Under the pieces are notes generated by a model that was not told where the DNA came from, ran no database searches, and saw nothing but the letters and a program-made list of their open reading frames with translations. DNA of 64,000 nt. It comes from Thiomicrorhabdus sp. zzn3. GTDB lineage: Bacteria; Pseudomonadota; Gammaproteobacteria; Thiomicrospirales; Thiomicrospiraceae. The stretch lies in NCBI RefSeq assembly GCF_029767755.1, contig NZ_JARUQS010000002.1, positions 310,808 to 374,807 of the forward strand, given 5' to 3'. Positions 19,472-28,747 of this stretch are shown one piece after another (the stretch's first letter is position 1; each line of letters opens with the position of its first letter). The translations under genes were made by a program, and so were the position numbers.

Positions 19472-21460
19472 ATGAAACTGGAAAAGATCACTTCTGCCGA
19501 GCTCAACTGGACCGACGAACAGGTTCCTCATTCCAAACGTTTTGACGATGTTTATTATTCACGTCACGATGGGGTGCAGGAAGTAAGTTATGTTTTTATT
19601 GAGCATAATCGTCTGCCCGAGCGCTTTGAAAGTGCCGGTCGGTTTTGTATTGCCGAAACCGGTTTTGGTACCGGGCTGAACTTTTTGGTGGCGGTCCATC
19701 TTTGGCTGCAAGCGGCACCAGAAACCAGCCGGTTGCACTTTATTTCCTTTGAGAAGTTTCCTTTAAAACTGGAGGATTTGCGCAAGGCGCATGCGGTGCA
19801 CCAGCAGCACCCCGAATTGCTGCGTATCTCCGAGGCGCTGTGTGCCGCCTATCCCGTGCTGCTGCCGGGATGGCATGATGTGTGGCTGTTTGACGGGCGA
19901 GTAAGGTTGACGCTGTGGTTTGGTGATGTGCTAAGCGGCCTGTCGGAAGTGGATGTGCATGAAAATTCCAAAGTGGATGCCTGGTTTTTGGATGGGTTTG
20001 CGCCATCGCGCAATCCGGAAATGTGGCAACCGACGCTGTTTCAACAGATGGCGCGATTAAGTCATATGCAGACCACTTTTGCGACCTTTACCTCCGCCGG
20101 AGTGGTGCGCCGCGGTCTGGAAAAGGTGGGGTTTGCGGTGCGCAAAGCCCCCGGTCACGGCAAGAAGCGTGAAATGTGTTTCGGCCAATTGGAGCAGGTG
20201 AGGCCTTACAGTTCCAAAGCCCCGTGGTTTAGCCGGCCTTCCGCAATGGAAGCGGGTAGAGCCTTGGTGGTGGGAGCCGGATTGGCGGGGGGCAGTGTCG
20301 CCTATCAACTGGCGGAAGCGGGTTGGCAGGTGATCGTGTTGGAAGCCGATGAACAAGCGGCTCAGCATGCCTCAGGTAACCTGGCTGGCGCGGTGCATCC
20401 GCTGGTGACGGCCGACTGGAATCTGCGTAGCCAGTGGTATCTGGTCGGATTAAGCGCCACCTTGCGACGTTTATTGCCGTGGCTGCAAACGGGCGAGATT
20501 GAGGGGGATTTGACTGGTTTGTTGCAGTTGGCGGTCACCGATACGGCGCGTACGCGGATTGAAGAAGCCTTGCAAAGAGTGGGCTTGCCGAACGATTTTG
20601 CCTATTGGATGGAGCAGAACGAAGCAGCGCAGATTGCAGGAGGAGCCGTATCCGAACCAGGGCTGTTTTTTCCGCAAGGCGGTTGGGTGAATCCGCCGTC
20701 CGTAGTCAAACGCTGTTTGGATCATGCAAATATTCAGGTGCACTATCAGCAGACGGTCACGCAGGTTGAACAAACTGATCAGGCCTGGTCTGTGGTAGCG
20801 GAACAGGGGGGGCAGGTTTATTCTTATGCAGCGGATTGTGTGGTGGTAGCCAGTGGTGCCTTAAACGAATGCTTAAATACCCGTCTGGGGCTGCCAATTC
20901 GTCCGGTGAAAGGGCAGGTGACGCACCTTAAACCGGAACATCAAGGCTGGCCGTTGCAGTGCGCAGTGACTCATTTGGGGTATTCCGCGCCTTGCGGTCA
21001 GGGTAAAGCGGTTACCGGCGCCACGTTTGAAGCCCCAAGTCTTTCTGCCTCGCTGTCTCAGGCAAGTCATCAAGCCAATTTAGAACAGGTATCTCGAGCG
21101 TTGCCGGATTGGTTGCACGCCGATGCACGCGAGGTAGAGGGGCGGGTGGCGTTTCGGCCGACCACGCCCGACCATTTGCCAATAATCGGCCCAGTTGCAG
21201 ATGTGGATTATTTGCAGGCTGCATATCTGTCTCAGTCACATACCCATGCGGTTTATCGTTATCCTCAGCAGCGCTATCAGCCTGGTCTGTATGTGTCTAA
21301 CGGGCATGGTGCCAGAGGATTAATGTCGGTATTTCTTGCGGCGGAGATGATTGTCGCCGATTTGCAGGGGGAGGCTTTGCCGCTGCCTTCGGCCCTTTAT
21401 CATGCATCGCATCCGGCGCGTTTTAAGATCCGCCATTGGCGTAGTGGCAAATCGCAGTAA
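19472..21460 (+). CDS. mnmC: bifunctional tRNA mnm5s2U biosynthesis protein
   Basis: Converts cmnm5s2U34 to mnm5s2U34 in tRNA. The N-terminal SAM-dependent methyltransferase domain contains FDDVYYSR, ETGFGTGLNFL and DAWFLDGFAPSRNPEMW. The C-terminal FAD-dependent oxidoreductase domain begins with the dinucleotide motif VVGAGLAGGSVAYQLA and ends NGHGARGLMS. The ~662-residue length fits. The ATG at 19472 aligns with the family start. A GTG at 19445 would add nine residues, and neither has a strong ribosome site. Confidence 0.93.
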   Translation: MKLEKITSAELNWTDEQVPHSKRFDDVYYSRHDGVQEVSYVFIEHNRLPERFESAGRFCIAETGFGTGLNFLVAVHLWLQAAPETSRLHFISFEKFPLKLEDLRKAHAVHQQHPELLRISEALCAAYPVLLPGWHDVWLFDGRVRLTLWFGDVLSGLSEVDVHENSKVDAWFLDGFAPSRNPEMWQPTLFQQMARLSHMQTTFATFTSAGVVRRGLEKVGFAVRKAPGHGKKREMCFGQLEQVRPYSSKAPWFSRPSAMEAGRALVVGAGLAGGSVAYQLAEAGWQVIVLEADEQAAQHASGNLAGAVHPLVTADWNLRSQWYLVGLSATLRRLLPWLQTGEIEGDLTGLLQLAVTDTARTRIEEALQRVGLPNDFAYWMEQNEAAQIAGGAVSEPGLFFPQGGWVNPPSVVKRCLDHANIQVHYQQTVTQVEQTDQAWSVVAEQGGQVYSYAADCVVVASGALNECLNTRLGLPIRPVKGQVTHLKPEHQGWPLQCAVTHLGYSAPCGQGKAVTGATFEAPSLSASLSQASHQANLEQVSRALPDWLHADAREVEGRVAFRPTTPDHLPIIGPVADVDYLQAAYLSQSHTHAVYRYPQQRYQPGLYVSNGHGARGLMSVFLAAEMIVADLQGEALPLPSALYHASHPARFKIRHWRSGKSQ

Positions 21461-21613
21461 ATCATCCGGCGAATTTTTAGGCCGGGAATGCAATATTCTT
21501 AAATATTTCGCGGTGTTAAAGATGAATAATCTTGGTTAACCGAGTATGATTTAGGCATAACAAAAAAATAAGCATTTTATCTAGGATTGCCGATGGAAGA
21601 GAGGAGAGAGGGT

Positions 21614-22612
21614 ATGTCTATGAGGTCAAGATGGATAAGGAGTGCCGCGGTTTCTACGTTGGCAACCGTGATGGCCGGCTGCTCTTCTATGCAAGTTTTT
21701 TCATCCATGCCTCTCAATCCCGAAGTTAAGCCGCAGATCCCACCGTCTCATGCAACTGTGGATCTTGTTCAAATTTTCAACGAAGCAGACGGAGTCTCGA
21801 TTGAACGCGCGCGTCAGCAGTTGAACCAACAGGTCCGTCTCCTGTTTTCCGAATCGATGCCCCCTTCTTCGAATTATTCGCCATTGGAGCGGCGTATTCG
21901 CCAGAATGTGGGCCTCTCGGTGAGAGATCATTGGATATTGCCTGAGCAAGTGATCATGCTTGAAAAACAGGATGGAAACGAGGTTGAAGGCCGTCTGCAT
22001 GTTTCCAAAACGCTTTTGGTGGACGCCTTACAAAGCCGATTGAATGAGATTAATTTAAAATTGGCGGACTACCGCTTTTTTTCGGATCGCGGCACGCGTT
22101 TGCAACAGCTCAAGGGATTTCTGCCTGCACTGCCATTGATTGAAGAATACAAGTGGTTGGCAAATGGTCTCAATAGGCTGCACTCTTCATCCGAGTCGTC
22201 TTCAGACAGTTCGTTGGCAATGTTAATGGATCGTCGCATTTCGATCCTGTTCAGCGAATTTTTAATTATGCTTGACGAGCAGGCGCCTGAAGTCGAAGGC
22301 TATCAGGCCTATTTGGCAAAAGCGCTACGCAGTCAGGGGCTTCAAGTGAGTTCAAAGCAGCCGGACCTGATTTTGAATTACTATATCGAGGTTGTGGATG
22401 AAAATGAAACTTCACAGACCTTGTTAAGCGAGATCACTCTGAGCGAACCGAGCAAGCAGGATTTTTTTTCGTTCAATGACGAGACCCAAGGCGCCCTTTC
22501 TAAAAACAATGATGGTGAGGCACCTTCTGATGAGGCGCTGCAGTTATTGGCGGAAGAGTTATTGCAGCAATTAACCCAAAGACTGGTTTCATTAACACAA
22601 GCCGAGTCATGA
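21614..22612 (+). CDS. lipoprotein of unknown function
   Basis: I do not recognise a family. About 332 residues from an ATG with AGGAGAGAGGG just upstream. It has a basic N-terminus, a hydrophobic segment and a lipobox VMAG-C (so probably lipidated), followed by a Ser-rich stretch. The rest is soluble and mostly helical, with a low-complexity Ser run (SSSESSSDSS) mid-protein and a repeated Glu/Leu/Gln C-terminus. The IDs of the Q-P-D-L-I-L-N-Y-Y block recall small envelope lipoproteins that use a similar strand (LPP20/DUF4136-like), but this is weak. It is followed by a tiny membrane protein and a YfaZ-like protein, perhaps one envelope operon. Confidence 0.6.
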   Translation: MSMRSRWIRSAAVSTLATVMAGCSSMQVFSSMPLNPEVKPQIPPSHATVDLVQIFNEADGVSIERARQQLNQQVRLLFSESMPPSSNYSPLERRIRQNVGLSVRDHWILPEQVIMLEKQDGNEVEGRLHVSKTLLVDALQSRLNEINLKLADYRFFSDRGTRLQQLKGFLPALPLIEEYKWLANGLNRLHSSSESSSDSSLAMLMDRRISILFSEFLIMLDEQAPEVEGYQAYLAKALRSQGLQVSSKQPDLILNYYIEVVDENETSQTLLSEITLSEPSKQDFFSFNDETQGALSKNNDGEAPSDEALQLLAEELLQQLTQRLVSLTQAES

Positions 22613-22657
22613 AGTGCTTGATTAAAATAACAATATAGTGAGTAAGAACTTTAGTTT

Positions 22658-22852
22658 ATGTTTGGAAAAATAGTATTCATCTTCATACTGGTGCTGTTGA
22701 TCATTTTAGCGATTATGTTCGATTGGTTCGGTAGCCGAGAGTTTGCCCAGAAAGGGGTTGAAGGTGCCCAGAAAGCCGTTGAACAGATCCAGGATACCGG
22801 TGATCAGGTCAGCGAAGCCATTGAAACCATCAAAGAAAAAGGAAAAGAATAG
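22658..22852 (+). CDS. small membrane protein, hypothetical
   Basis: 64 residues: one N-terminal membrane helix (residues ~3-24, VFIFILVLLIILAIMF), then a soluble amphipathic helix with heptad-like V/A spacing (FAQKGVEGAQKAVEQIQ) and a charged Lys-Glu tail. It ends directly against the next ATG, and the downstream ribosome-binding site lies inside its last codons. This supports translation and coupling. No function is recognised. Confidence 0.6.
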   Translation: MFGKIVFIFILVLLIILAIMFDWFGSREFAQKGVEGAQKAVEQIQDTGDQVSEAIETIKEKGKE

Positions 22853-23449
22853 ATGCGTTATATCATGCCTTTTAAATCTGCTTTAAAAGCCACATTTTTG
22901 TCGTGTACGTTTTTTGCTGCAACGGCACAGGCCAACTCATTGGGTTTGGATTTAGCGGTTTCTGACGAAACCGCCAATTTCGGTCTGTTCTCTCAGACGC
23001 AAACCCCTGTCGATTCGACGCGTTATGCCGCGCACTATTTTTATAATGAACCAGGTGATCGCATGTATTCCGCTTCAGTCGGGGTGCAGCGCAAAGGCAT
23101 GGGTGGAAACCCTAACCTGGAACTCGGTTTAAAAGGTAAGGCCTATTACGTGACTCAGGATGAACAGGATTTAGAGGCTTTTGGCTTGATGTTGGGTGTG
23201 AGCGGGCGTTATTGGCTGCCTACCAGTTCTCCAGCTTCGTTGTCGGCTGAAATCATGCATTCGCCTGAAATTGTGACTTCGGGCGATGCCGATTCGGTGA
23301 CTGAGATGGGGGTGCGTGCTGACTTGCAAATCCTTCCGAGTGTGAACGGGTTTGTCGGTTTTCGGTATCTGGCTGCGGACTTTAATTTAAGTTCGGATTA
23401 CGAGCTGGATAAGAATGTGCACATTGGCGTCGAAGTAACATTGAATTAA
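22853..23449 (+). CDS. YfaZ-like outer membrane protein
   Basis: 198 residues with a signal peptide ending ATAQA-N. The mature part is built of alternating beta strands and glycine-rich turns (LGLDLAVSDETANFGLFSQ, LELGLKGKAYYV, GVRADLQILPSVNGFVGFRY) and ends with an aromatic-free strand VHIGVEVTLN. The pattern fits the YfaZ family of small predicted beta barrels, whose function is not known. AAAGGAAAAG at the end of the preceding gene supplies its ribosome site. Confidence 0.6.
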   Translation: MRYIMPFKSALKATFLSCTFFAATAQANSLGLDLAVSDETANFGLFSQTQTPVDSTRYAAHYFYNEPGDRMYSASVGVQRKGMGGNPNLELGLKGKAYYVTQDEQDLEAFGLMLGVSGRYWLPTSSPASLSAEIMHSPEIVTSGDADSVTEMGVRADLQILPSVNGFVGFRYLAADFNLSSDYELDKNVHIGVEVTLN

Positions 23450-23481
23450 TGGTCTTCTGAAAGCGCAATTCCGGAGGTAGG

Positions 23482-24240
23482 GTGCAATTGATTCCACGCA
23501 TTGGCTTAACCATTATCGGTGACGAGATTCTCTCCGGTAAGCGCCAAGACAAACATTTGGCTCAGGCTAATGAGTTGCTACGCGCAAGAGGCTTGTCTTT
23601 GAGTTGGGTGCGTTTTCTGGGTGATGAGGCTGGGCTGTTAACCGAAACCTTGCAGCAAAGTTTCTCAACTGGTGACATTGTTTTCTGTTTCGGGGGGATT
23701 GGCGCTACGCCGGATGACCGAACTCGCCAATCTGCCGCTAAAGCCCTCGGCCTGCCTTTAGAGCGCCACCCCGAGGCTGTCAGGGAGATAGAGGCTCAGT
23801 TTGGCGAGCAAGCCTATCCTCAGCGTATTCGTATGGCAGAGTACCCGCAGGGCTCTACCATCATCCCTAATTTCTATAATCGCGTGCCCGGCTTTTCGAT
23901 AAACAACCATCATTTCATGCCTGGATTTCCGATGATGGCAAAACCCATGATGGAGTGGGTTTTGCAAAATCACTATGCCGATTTGACACAGCCAATCAGA
24001 GTTGAAAAAGCTTTGCTGCTGATGGATGGCCAGGAATCGGAATGGGTTGCCTTTATGGAAGATTTTGAGAGACGGTTTCCCCAGCTTAGGCTGTTTAGTC
24101 TGCCCAGCATTGATAAGGAAGATCGGCGCAGTATTGAACTGGGTGTGGAAGGCGTAGAGGCCGATGTGTTGCAGGGGTATAAAGAGCTGGAAGAAGAAGC
24201 GCGCCGCAGAGGGTGTCAATGGCACCCCAAAGAGTCCTGA
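23482..24240 (+). CDS. CinA-type molybdopterin-binding domain protein
   Basis: 252 residues from GTG, with GGAGG 5-6 nt upstream. It has the MoaB/MogA-like fold of the CinA N-terminal domain: GLTIIGDEILSGKRQD at the N-terminus, the FCFGGIGATPDD nucleotide or pterin-phosphate loop, and PGFPMMAKPMMEW. The C-terminal amidase domain of full CinA is absent, as in many stand-alone members annotated as competence/damage-inducible protein A. Its real substrate is uncertain. The next gene begins 3 nt after the stop, so the two are co-transcribed. Confidence 0.8.
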   Translation: MQLIPRIGLTIIGDEILSGKRQDKHLAQANELLRARGLSLSWVRFLGDEAGLLTETLQQSFSTGDIVFCFGGIGATPDDRTRQSAAKALGLPLERHPEAVREIEAQFGEQAYPQRIRMAEYPQGSTIIPNFYNRVPGFSINNHHFMPGFPMMAKPMMEWVLQNHYADLTQPIRVEKALLLMDGQESEWVAFMEDFERRFPQLRLFSLPSIDKEDRRSIELGVEGVEADVLQGYKELEEEARRRGCQWHPKES

Positions 24241-24243
24241 AAT

Positions 24244-25938
24244 ATGAGTATAAGCACCGATAGAGACGATCGGATTCAGAAGGTTTTGGATAACAGTCAG
24301 GCTGTTATGTTTTACTGGCGTGCCGAGGCAGGGTGGCCGGTAGAGTATGTCTCCAAAAACATCGACATGTTTGGCTATACTCAAGAAGACTTCCTCAGCG
24401 GTGAGATTCCCTATGCGAGCATTATTCATCCAGATGACCTCGAACGGGTAACGCATGAAGTCGTTCAACATGTAAACAGAGGGACGGGCCGTTTTCGTCA
24501 AGTCTATCGAATCTTGGATAAAGCCGGAGAGATTCGTTGGATTGATGATCGCACCTCGATTGAACGAGATGAGCACGGTCAGGCACGCCATTTTCTTGGT
24601 ACCGTTATTGATATTTCGGAACAGAAAGCGACCGAGCAGCATAACCAAGAACTCATCAACTTGATTGACCAAAGCAGTGATCAAATCTACGTTTTTAATC
24701 AGTTCTCGCTCAAGTTTACTTATCTGAATCAAGCCGCGCTTCACAATATCGGTTATACCTTCGAGGAAGCGATGGAGTTGACGCCCAAAGACATTCAGCC
24801 GGAAATGGATCGGGAGCAGTTTCTGGCCAAACTTAAACCTTTGAACTCCGCAGAACGGCCACAAGACAATGTCTGTTTTGAAACGGTTTTTTGCCCTAAA
24901 AATGGTCCGTGTTATCCAGTTGACGTACGCGTACAGATGCTGGAAGTGAGTGATCGGCTGCAATACGTGGCCGTCGTGCGGGATATCAGTGAACATAAGG
25001 AATTAGAAAAGGAGCGCGAAAAAGAGCATCAATTTGTACAGGATGTGGTGGACGGGATTGCCGATGCGGTCATGGTCATCAATGCCGATTACTCCATACG
25101 CTTGATGAATAAGGCGGCAAGAGAACGTATCAAGCCAGAGTGGGTTGCGGATCCGGGGTGTCCCAAATGCTATGAGGTATCTCATTATCGAAGTTCGCCA
25201 TGTTCGGGTAAAGAGCACCCGTGTCCGCTGCAAATGGCGGTGCAAAGTGGTGAAACGGTTTCGGTGATACATGACCATGGAGAGGAAGGATGTGAGCATT
25301 TCGTTAAATTAACCGCCGTTCCTTTGCATGATGAAAACGGGGAGATCAGTGCAATTGTGGAAACGGCCCATGATATTACCGACCTGATGCAGGCGCAGCG
25401 CGCACTTCAGGAACAGGCTGAGAGAATGCACTACCAGGCGAGTCATGATGAGCTAACCGGTTTGCCGAACCGACGTTTGTTTGATGATCGAATTGAGCAC
25501 GCCATTTTGCGCGCTAATCGTGAAAAACAGATGATGGGGTTGGCGTTCATTGATGTTGATAAGTTTAAAGAAATCAATGATTCTCTTGGACACCAGGCGG
25601 GGGATGAAGTGTTGGTAGAGGTAGCAAGCCGGCTAAAAAATTGTTTACGTAGCAGCGATACGATTGCGCGTCTGGGCGGAGATGAATTTAGTTTGATTAT
25701 TGAAGGGGTTAAGCAGCAAGAAGCCTTCAGGCCGGTGATGGATAAAATCATGCAGGCGTTTTCCACTCCAATCGTTACTCACTGCTGTGAGGTGTGTGTC
25801 ACCATCAGTGCCGGTGTGGCCATTTATCCTCAGGATTCATTGGAACGTAAGCCTCTGTTGCGCCGAGCCGATCAGGCTTTATATGATGTCAAGCTGCATG
25901 GCCGCAATGGCTATCGTTTTTATTCAGATCTGACCTGA
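24244..25938 (+). CDS. cytoplasmic PAS-PAS-PAS-GGDEF diguanylate cyclase
   Basis: 564 residues with no membrane segment. Three PAS units occupy ~10-130, ~140-255 and ~260-385. The third carries the cysteine set CPKCYEV..PC.G...PCPL, found in a known PAS subtype. A coiled linker follows, then a GGDEF domain (~400-560) with DELTGLPNRRLFDDR, IDVDKFKEINDSLGH and the intact active site LGGDEF. RSSD forms an RxxD inhibitory site five residues before it. It should be an active, product-inhibited enzyme responding to a cytoplasmic redox or small-molecule cue. No EAL domain follows. It is coupled to the CinA-like gene. Confidence 0.9.
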   Translation: MSISTDRDDRIQKVLDNSQAVMFYWRAEAGWPVEYVSKNIDMFGYTQEDFLSGEIPYASIIHPDDLERVTHEVVQHVNRGTGRFRQVYRILDKAGEIRWIDDRTSIERDEHGQARHFLGTVIDISEQKATEQHNQELINLIDQSSDQIYVFNQFSLKFTYLNQAALHNIGYTFEEAMELTPKDIQPEMDREQFLAKLKPLNSAERPQDNVCFETVFCPKNGPCYPVDVRVQMLEVSDRLQYVAVVRDISEHKELEKEREKEHQFVQDVVDGIADAVMVINADYSIRLMNKAARERIKPEWVADPGCPKCYEVSHYRSSPCSGKEHPCPLQMAVQSGETVSVIHDHGEEGCEHFVKLTAVPLHDENGEISAIVETAHDITDLMQAQRALQEQAERMHYQASHDELTGLPNRRLFDDRIEHAILRANREKQMMGLAFIDVDKFKEINDSLGHQAGDEVLVEVASRLKNCLRSSDTIARLGGDEFSLIIEGVKQQEAFRPVMDKIMQAFSTPIVTHCCEVCVTISAGVAIYPQDSLERKPLLRRADQALYDVKLHGRNGYRFYSDLT

Positions 25939-25963
25939 TTTCTTCTTAGATTCGCTTCCGTTT

Positions 25964-27160
25964 ATGATGCTAAATCAAATCAATTGGGATGTTGTTATTG
26001 TAGGCGCCGGGGCTTCAGGCCTGATGTGTGCCGCTACCGCAGGGTATCAAGGTAAGCGGGTACTGGTACTGGATCACGCGCCGAAAGCGGCTTCTAAAAT
26101 CCGCATTTCCGGTGGAGGAAAGTGCAATTTTACCAATCTGAATGTAACGCCGGCCAACTATATCTGCCGTAATCCCCATTTTGTTAAAAGTGCCTTGTCG
26201 CGCTATTCTGCGCACGCTTTTATTGAACTGGTTGATCGTCATGGTTTGGAATATGAGCAGCGCGAACTGGGCAAACTGTTTTGTCTGCATCGAGCATCGG
26301 ACCTCATTCAAATTCTGCGTACAGAATGTGACTGGGCTGGCGTCACGGTTCAACTGAAGACGCAGATTGGAAAGGTTGTTGCGCTGGCTGAAAACGGATT
26401 TGAGTTACAGACCTCTTTAGGCGCTTTGGTTACCCAAAAACTGGTTATAGCGACCGGAGCGTTGTCGTTTCCAAAGCTTAAAGCCAGCGGTTGGGGATAT
26501 GAGATTGCCAGACAGTTCGGGCTTAATATCATCCCGACTGCTCCGGGATTGGTGCCGTTGCTATTTGAGGGCAAATGGCAGCAACGTTTTGCACAGTTAA
26601 GCGGTCTGTCGATTGAAGCGGAGGTTTCTGTGGGGGAGCATCACTTTGCGGAAAATATTCTGTTTACCCATTTTGGTTTGAGTGGTCCGGGTATTTTGCA
26701 GGCTTCTAATTATTGGCAGTCCGGAAAACCGATTGAAATCAACCTGTTTCCTGGAAAGTCGGATGAGGCGTTGTTGGCTGAATTACTTGCTGTTAAACAG
26801 TCGGGGAAAACCGCTCAGAGTTGGCTGAACCAGGCCTTTCCAAAACGGTTTACGCAAATGTGGTTGCAGCTTTATCCCTTGGAAGGCCGTTTAGCGGATT
26901 ACCCGAATGAAACGTTAAAGTCTTGGCTGCACCATCTGTGCCATTGGAGACTTTATCCTGCGGATACAGCGGGCTACGACAAAGCAGAAGTCACACTTGG
27001 CGGCGTGGATACGGATGAGATCTCTTCGAAAACGTTTGAGGCTAAGAAACAGGCTGGGCTTTATTTTATTGGTGAGGTCCTGGATGTTACCGGGCAATTG
27101 GGAGGCTATAACTTTCAGTGGGCCTGGGCATCGGCGGTCGCGTGCGGGTTAGCTTTATAA
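25964..27160 (+). CDS. HI0933/YhiN family FAD-binding oxidoreductase
   Basis: 398-residue flavoprotein. The N-terminal dinucleotide fold is VVIVGAGASGLMCAATAG with an acidic end VLVLDHAPKAASKIRISGGGKCNFTN, the last part being the hallmark of the HI0933/YhiN family. ITGALSFPKL-type and FTHFGLSGPGILQ blocks and a C-terminal YFIGEVLDVTGQLGGYNFQWAWASG-like FAD-closing segment are present. The physiological substrate of this widespread family is unknown. It starts 25 nt after the PAS-GGDEF gene and contains one CAGGCCTG octamer inside the FAD motif. Confidence 0.88.
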   Translation: MMLNQINWDVVIVGAGASGLMCAATAGYQGKRVLVLDHAPKAASKIRISGGGKCNFTNLNVTPANYICRNPHFVKSALSRYSAHAFIELVDRHGLEYEQRELGKLFCLHRASDLIQILRTECDWAGVTVQLKTQIGKVVALAENGFELQTSLGALVTQKLVIATGALSFPKLKASGWGYEIARQFGLNIIPTAPGLVPLLFEGKWQQRFAQLSGLSIEAEVSVGEHHFAENILFTHFGLSGPGILQASNYWQSGKPIEINLFPGKSDEALLAELLAVKQSGKTAQSWLNQAFPKRFTQMWLQLYPLEGRLADYPNETLKSWLHHLCHWRLYPADTAGYDKAEVTLGGVDTDEISSKTFEAKKQAGLYFIGEVLDVTGQLGGYNFQWAWASAVACGLAL

Positions 27161-27224
27161 GCGCACGATTTTTAACGATGGCTTTCGTTATAATGGAACG
27201 TTAAAAGCAGTTACGAGAGATGTT

Positions 27225-27674
27225 ATGAATTTATTGAATGTGGATCCACAAACTCGGGCACCGTTTTCGGCGACGGTTGCCACCTTGATTCAAAAGCATG
27301 GGATTGCGCCTGACGAAATTTTTATGAATGTGCTTGAAAGTCAGGAAGCCCCTGAAATGAACTATTGGATGACGATGGTATTGGTTCAGGAGCATTTTGT
27401 TTCCGGACAGAAAGTGGTGGAAAAGGATGCGTCTGGCGAACCGGTTAAAGCGATTCATGCGGCCTGCCTGTTGCAGAATGTGGGAATGGCTGCGGCTTTA
27501 TTGGAGTTGGGGGCGTTTAGTGGTTCGGTCACGGATCGTGATTTTCAGCTATGCGCGCGAATTGCCTCGCAGCATGAAGATCAGGCGATTTTGGGGCTGT
27601 TAATGAAATACGCTCAGGAAAAAGAGCAGCTTGAACCCTTTATGCGTACACTTCAAGGCTCCACTTTGCAGTAA
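27225..27674 (+). CDS. hypothetical protein
   Basis: 149 residues with no family I recognise. It has no signal peptide or membrane helix. It is predicted mostly helical, with an AACLLQNVGMAAALLELGAF helical hairpin that looks repeat-like, and is acidic overall. A GAGAG ribosome site and normal codon use support expression. It lies between the flavoprotein and the peroxiredoxin-fusion gene, with 64 bp and 143 bp gaps. Confidence 0.6.
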   Translation: MNLLNVDPQTRAPFSATVATLIQKHGIAPDEIFMNVLESQEAPEMNYWMTMVLVQEHFVSGQKVVEKDASGEPVKAIHAACLLQNVGMAAALLELGAFSGSVTDRDFQLCARIASQHEDQAILGLLMKYAQEKEQLEPFMRTLQGSTLQ

Positions 27675-27817
27675 TGCTATCAGTTGGTTTTTATTGATAG
27701 TTTTTGACTATTGTTGGCTTTAAAATAATCAAATTTACTAATTCATAGAGTTCGCCTACACTAACTATCAAGTCACAGCGGTGACGAATTTAAAACAGTT
27801 ATCAGAGGGTTCAAAAG

Positions 27818-28555
27818 ATGGCATTACCAAATAAAGAAGGTCAAAGAGTTCCTAACGTTACATTCCGTGTGCGTGAAAACAATGAGTGGGTGAACGTCAC
27901 GACGGATGATATTTTTAAAGGTAAAACGGTTGTGGTGTTTGCACTTCCAGGTGCATTTACCCCAACATGTTCTTCAACTCACCTACCACGCTATAACGAA
28001 TTGGCGCCGGTTTTCTTCGCAAATGGCGTTGATGAAATCGTGTGTCTTTCGGTCAACGATACTTTCGTGATGAACGAGTGGGCTAAAGATCAGGAAGCGC
28101 AGAATGTGCGCTTGATTCCAGATGGAAATGGTGAGTTTTCTGATGGCATGGGTATGTTGGTGAACAAAGAAGATCTTGGCTTTGGAATGCGTTCATGGCG
28201 CTATTCGATGCTGGTTAAAGATGGCGTGATTGAGAAAATGTTCATCGAGCCAGAAGTCCCGGGTGATCCATTTGAAGTGTCTGACGCAGATACTATGTTG
28301 AACTACATCAATCCAGAAGCGAAGCCGCCTCGTGTTGCGACAATCTTTACCAAGCCTGGTTGTCCGTTCTGCATCAAGGCCAAAGCCATGTTGGAAGACA
28401 ACGGGATTGAGTATGAAGAGATCACCGTTTCTAACAGTGGTGTAACTTCCCGTACACTGCGTGCCGTGGCGAATGCCGGTACGGTACCTCAAATCTTTAT
28501 TGAAGGTGAATATGTCGGCGGTTCTGACGACTTGGAAGCCTATCTTGCCAAGTAA
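27818..28555 (+). CDS. peroxiredoxin-glutaredoxin fusion protein
   Basis: 245 residues combining a Prx5-type peroxiredoxin (~1-165) with a C-terminal glutaredoxin (~170-245). The peroxidatic Cys lies in [16 protein letters not shown]. The glutaredoxin site is [14 protein letters not shown], with a TVPQIFIEG cis-Pro strand and [10 protein letters not shown] at the end. Such hybrids (for example in Haemophilus and Chromatium relatives) reduce hydroperoxides with glutathione, using the fused domain as internal reductant. A glutathione reductase gene lies 192 bp downstream and would regenerate the thiol. An AGAGGG site precedes the ATG. Confidence 0.93.
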   Translation: MALPNKEGQRVPNVTFRVRENNEWVNVTTDDIFKGKTVVVFALPGAFTPTCSSTHLPRYNELAPVFFANGVDEIVCLSVNDTFVMNEWAKDQEAQNVRLIPDGNGEFSDGMGMLVNKEDLGFGMRSWRYSMLVKDGVIEKMFIEPEVPGDPFEVSDADTMLNYINPEAKPPRVATIFTKPGCPFCIKAKAMLEDNGIEYEEITVSNSGVTSRTLRAVANAGTVPQIFIEGEYVGGSDDLEAYLAK

Positions 28556-28569
28556 TTCTGGCACGGCAG

Positions 28570-28589
28570 ACTGAACAGGCCTGTTCAGT
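28570..28589. repeat. 20-bp perfect palindrome with CAGGCCTG core
   Basis: ACTGAACAGGCCTGTTCAGT is symmetric over 20 bp. It begins 15 nt after the peroxiredoxin-fusion stop and is one of the longest perfect copies of the iterated palindrome. It could form a hairpin in RNA. Confidence 0.75.
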
Positions 28590-28747
28590 TGGTCAAAAAT
28601 GCTTAGGCAAAATATTGTAAGGGGGCCAGTTGTTGGCCTCTTTGCTTTAAAGGACTGTTTAGGCAAACGTACTTGATACCATTTGATTGAAGATAGAGTA
28701 CGGTTGTTTGAGGGGTTCTAAATCCAGCTTTTTATTAGGGGCAAAGA

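Noticed and set aside
23758-24996. A 412-codon minus-strand frame across the CinA-like and PAS-GGDEF genes
   Set aside because: It is opposite two clear genes, crosses their boundary, and its product is low in domain signal. It is a composition artefact.
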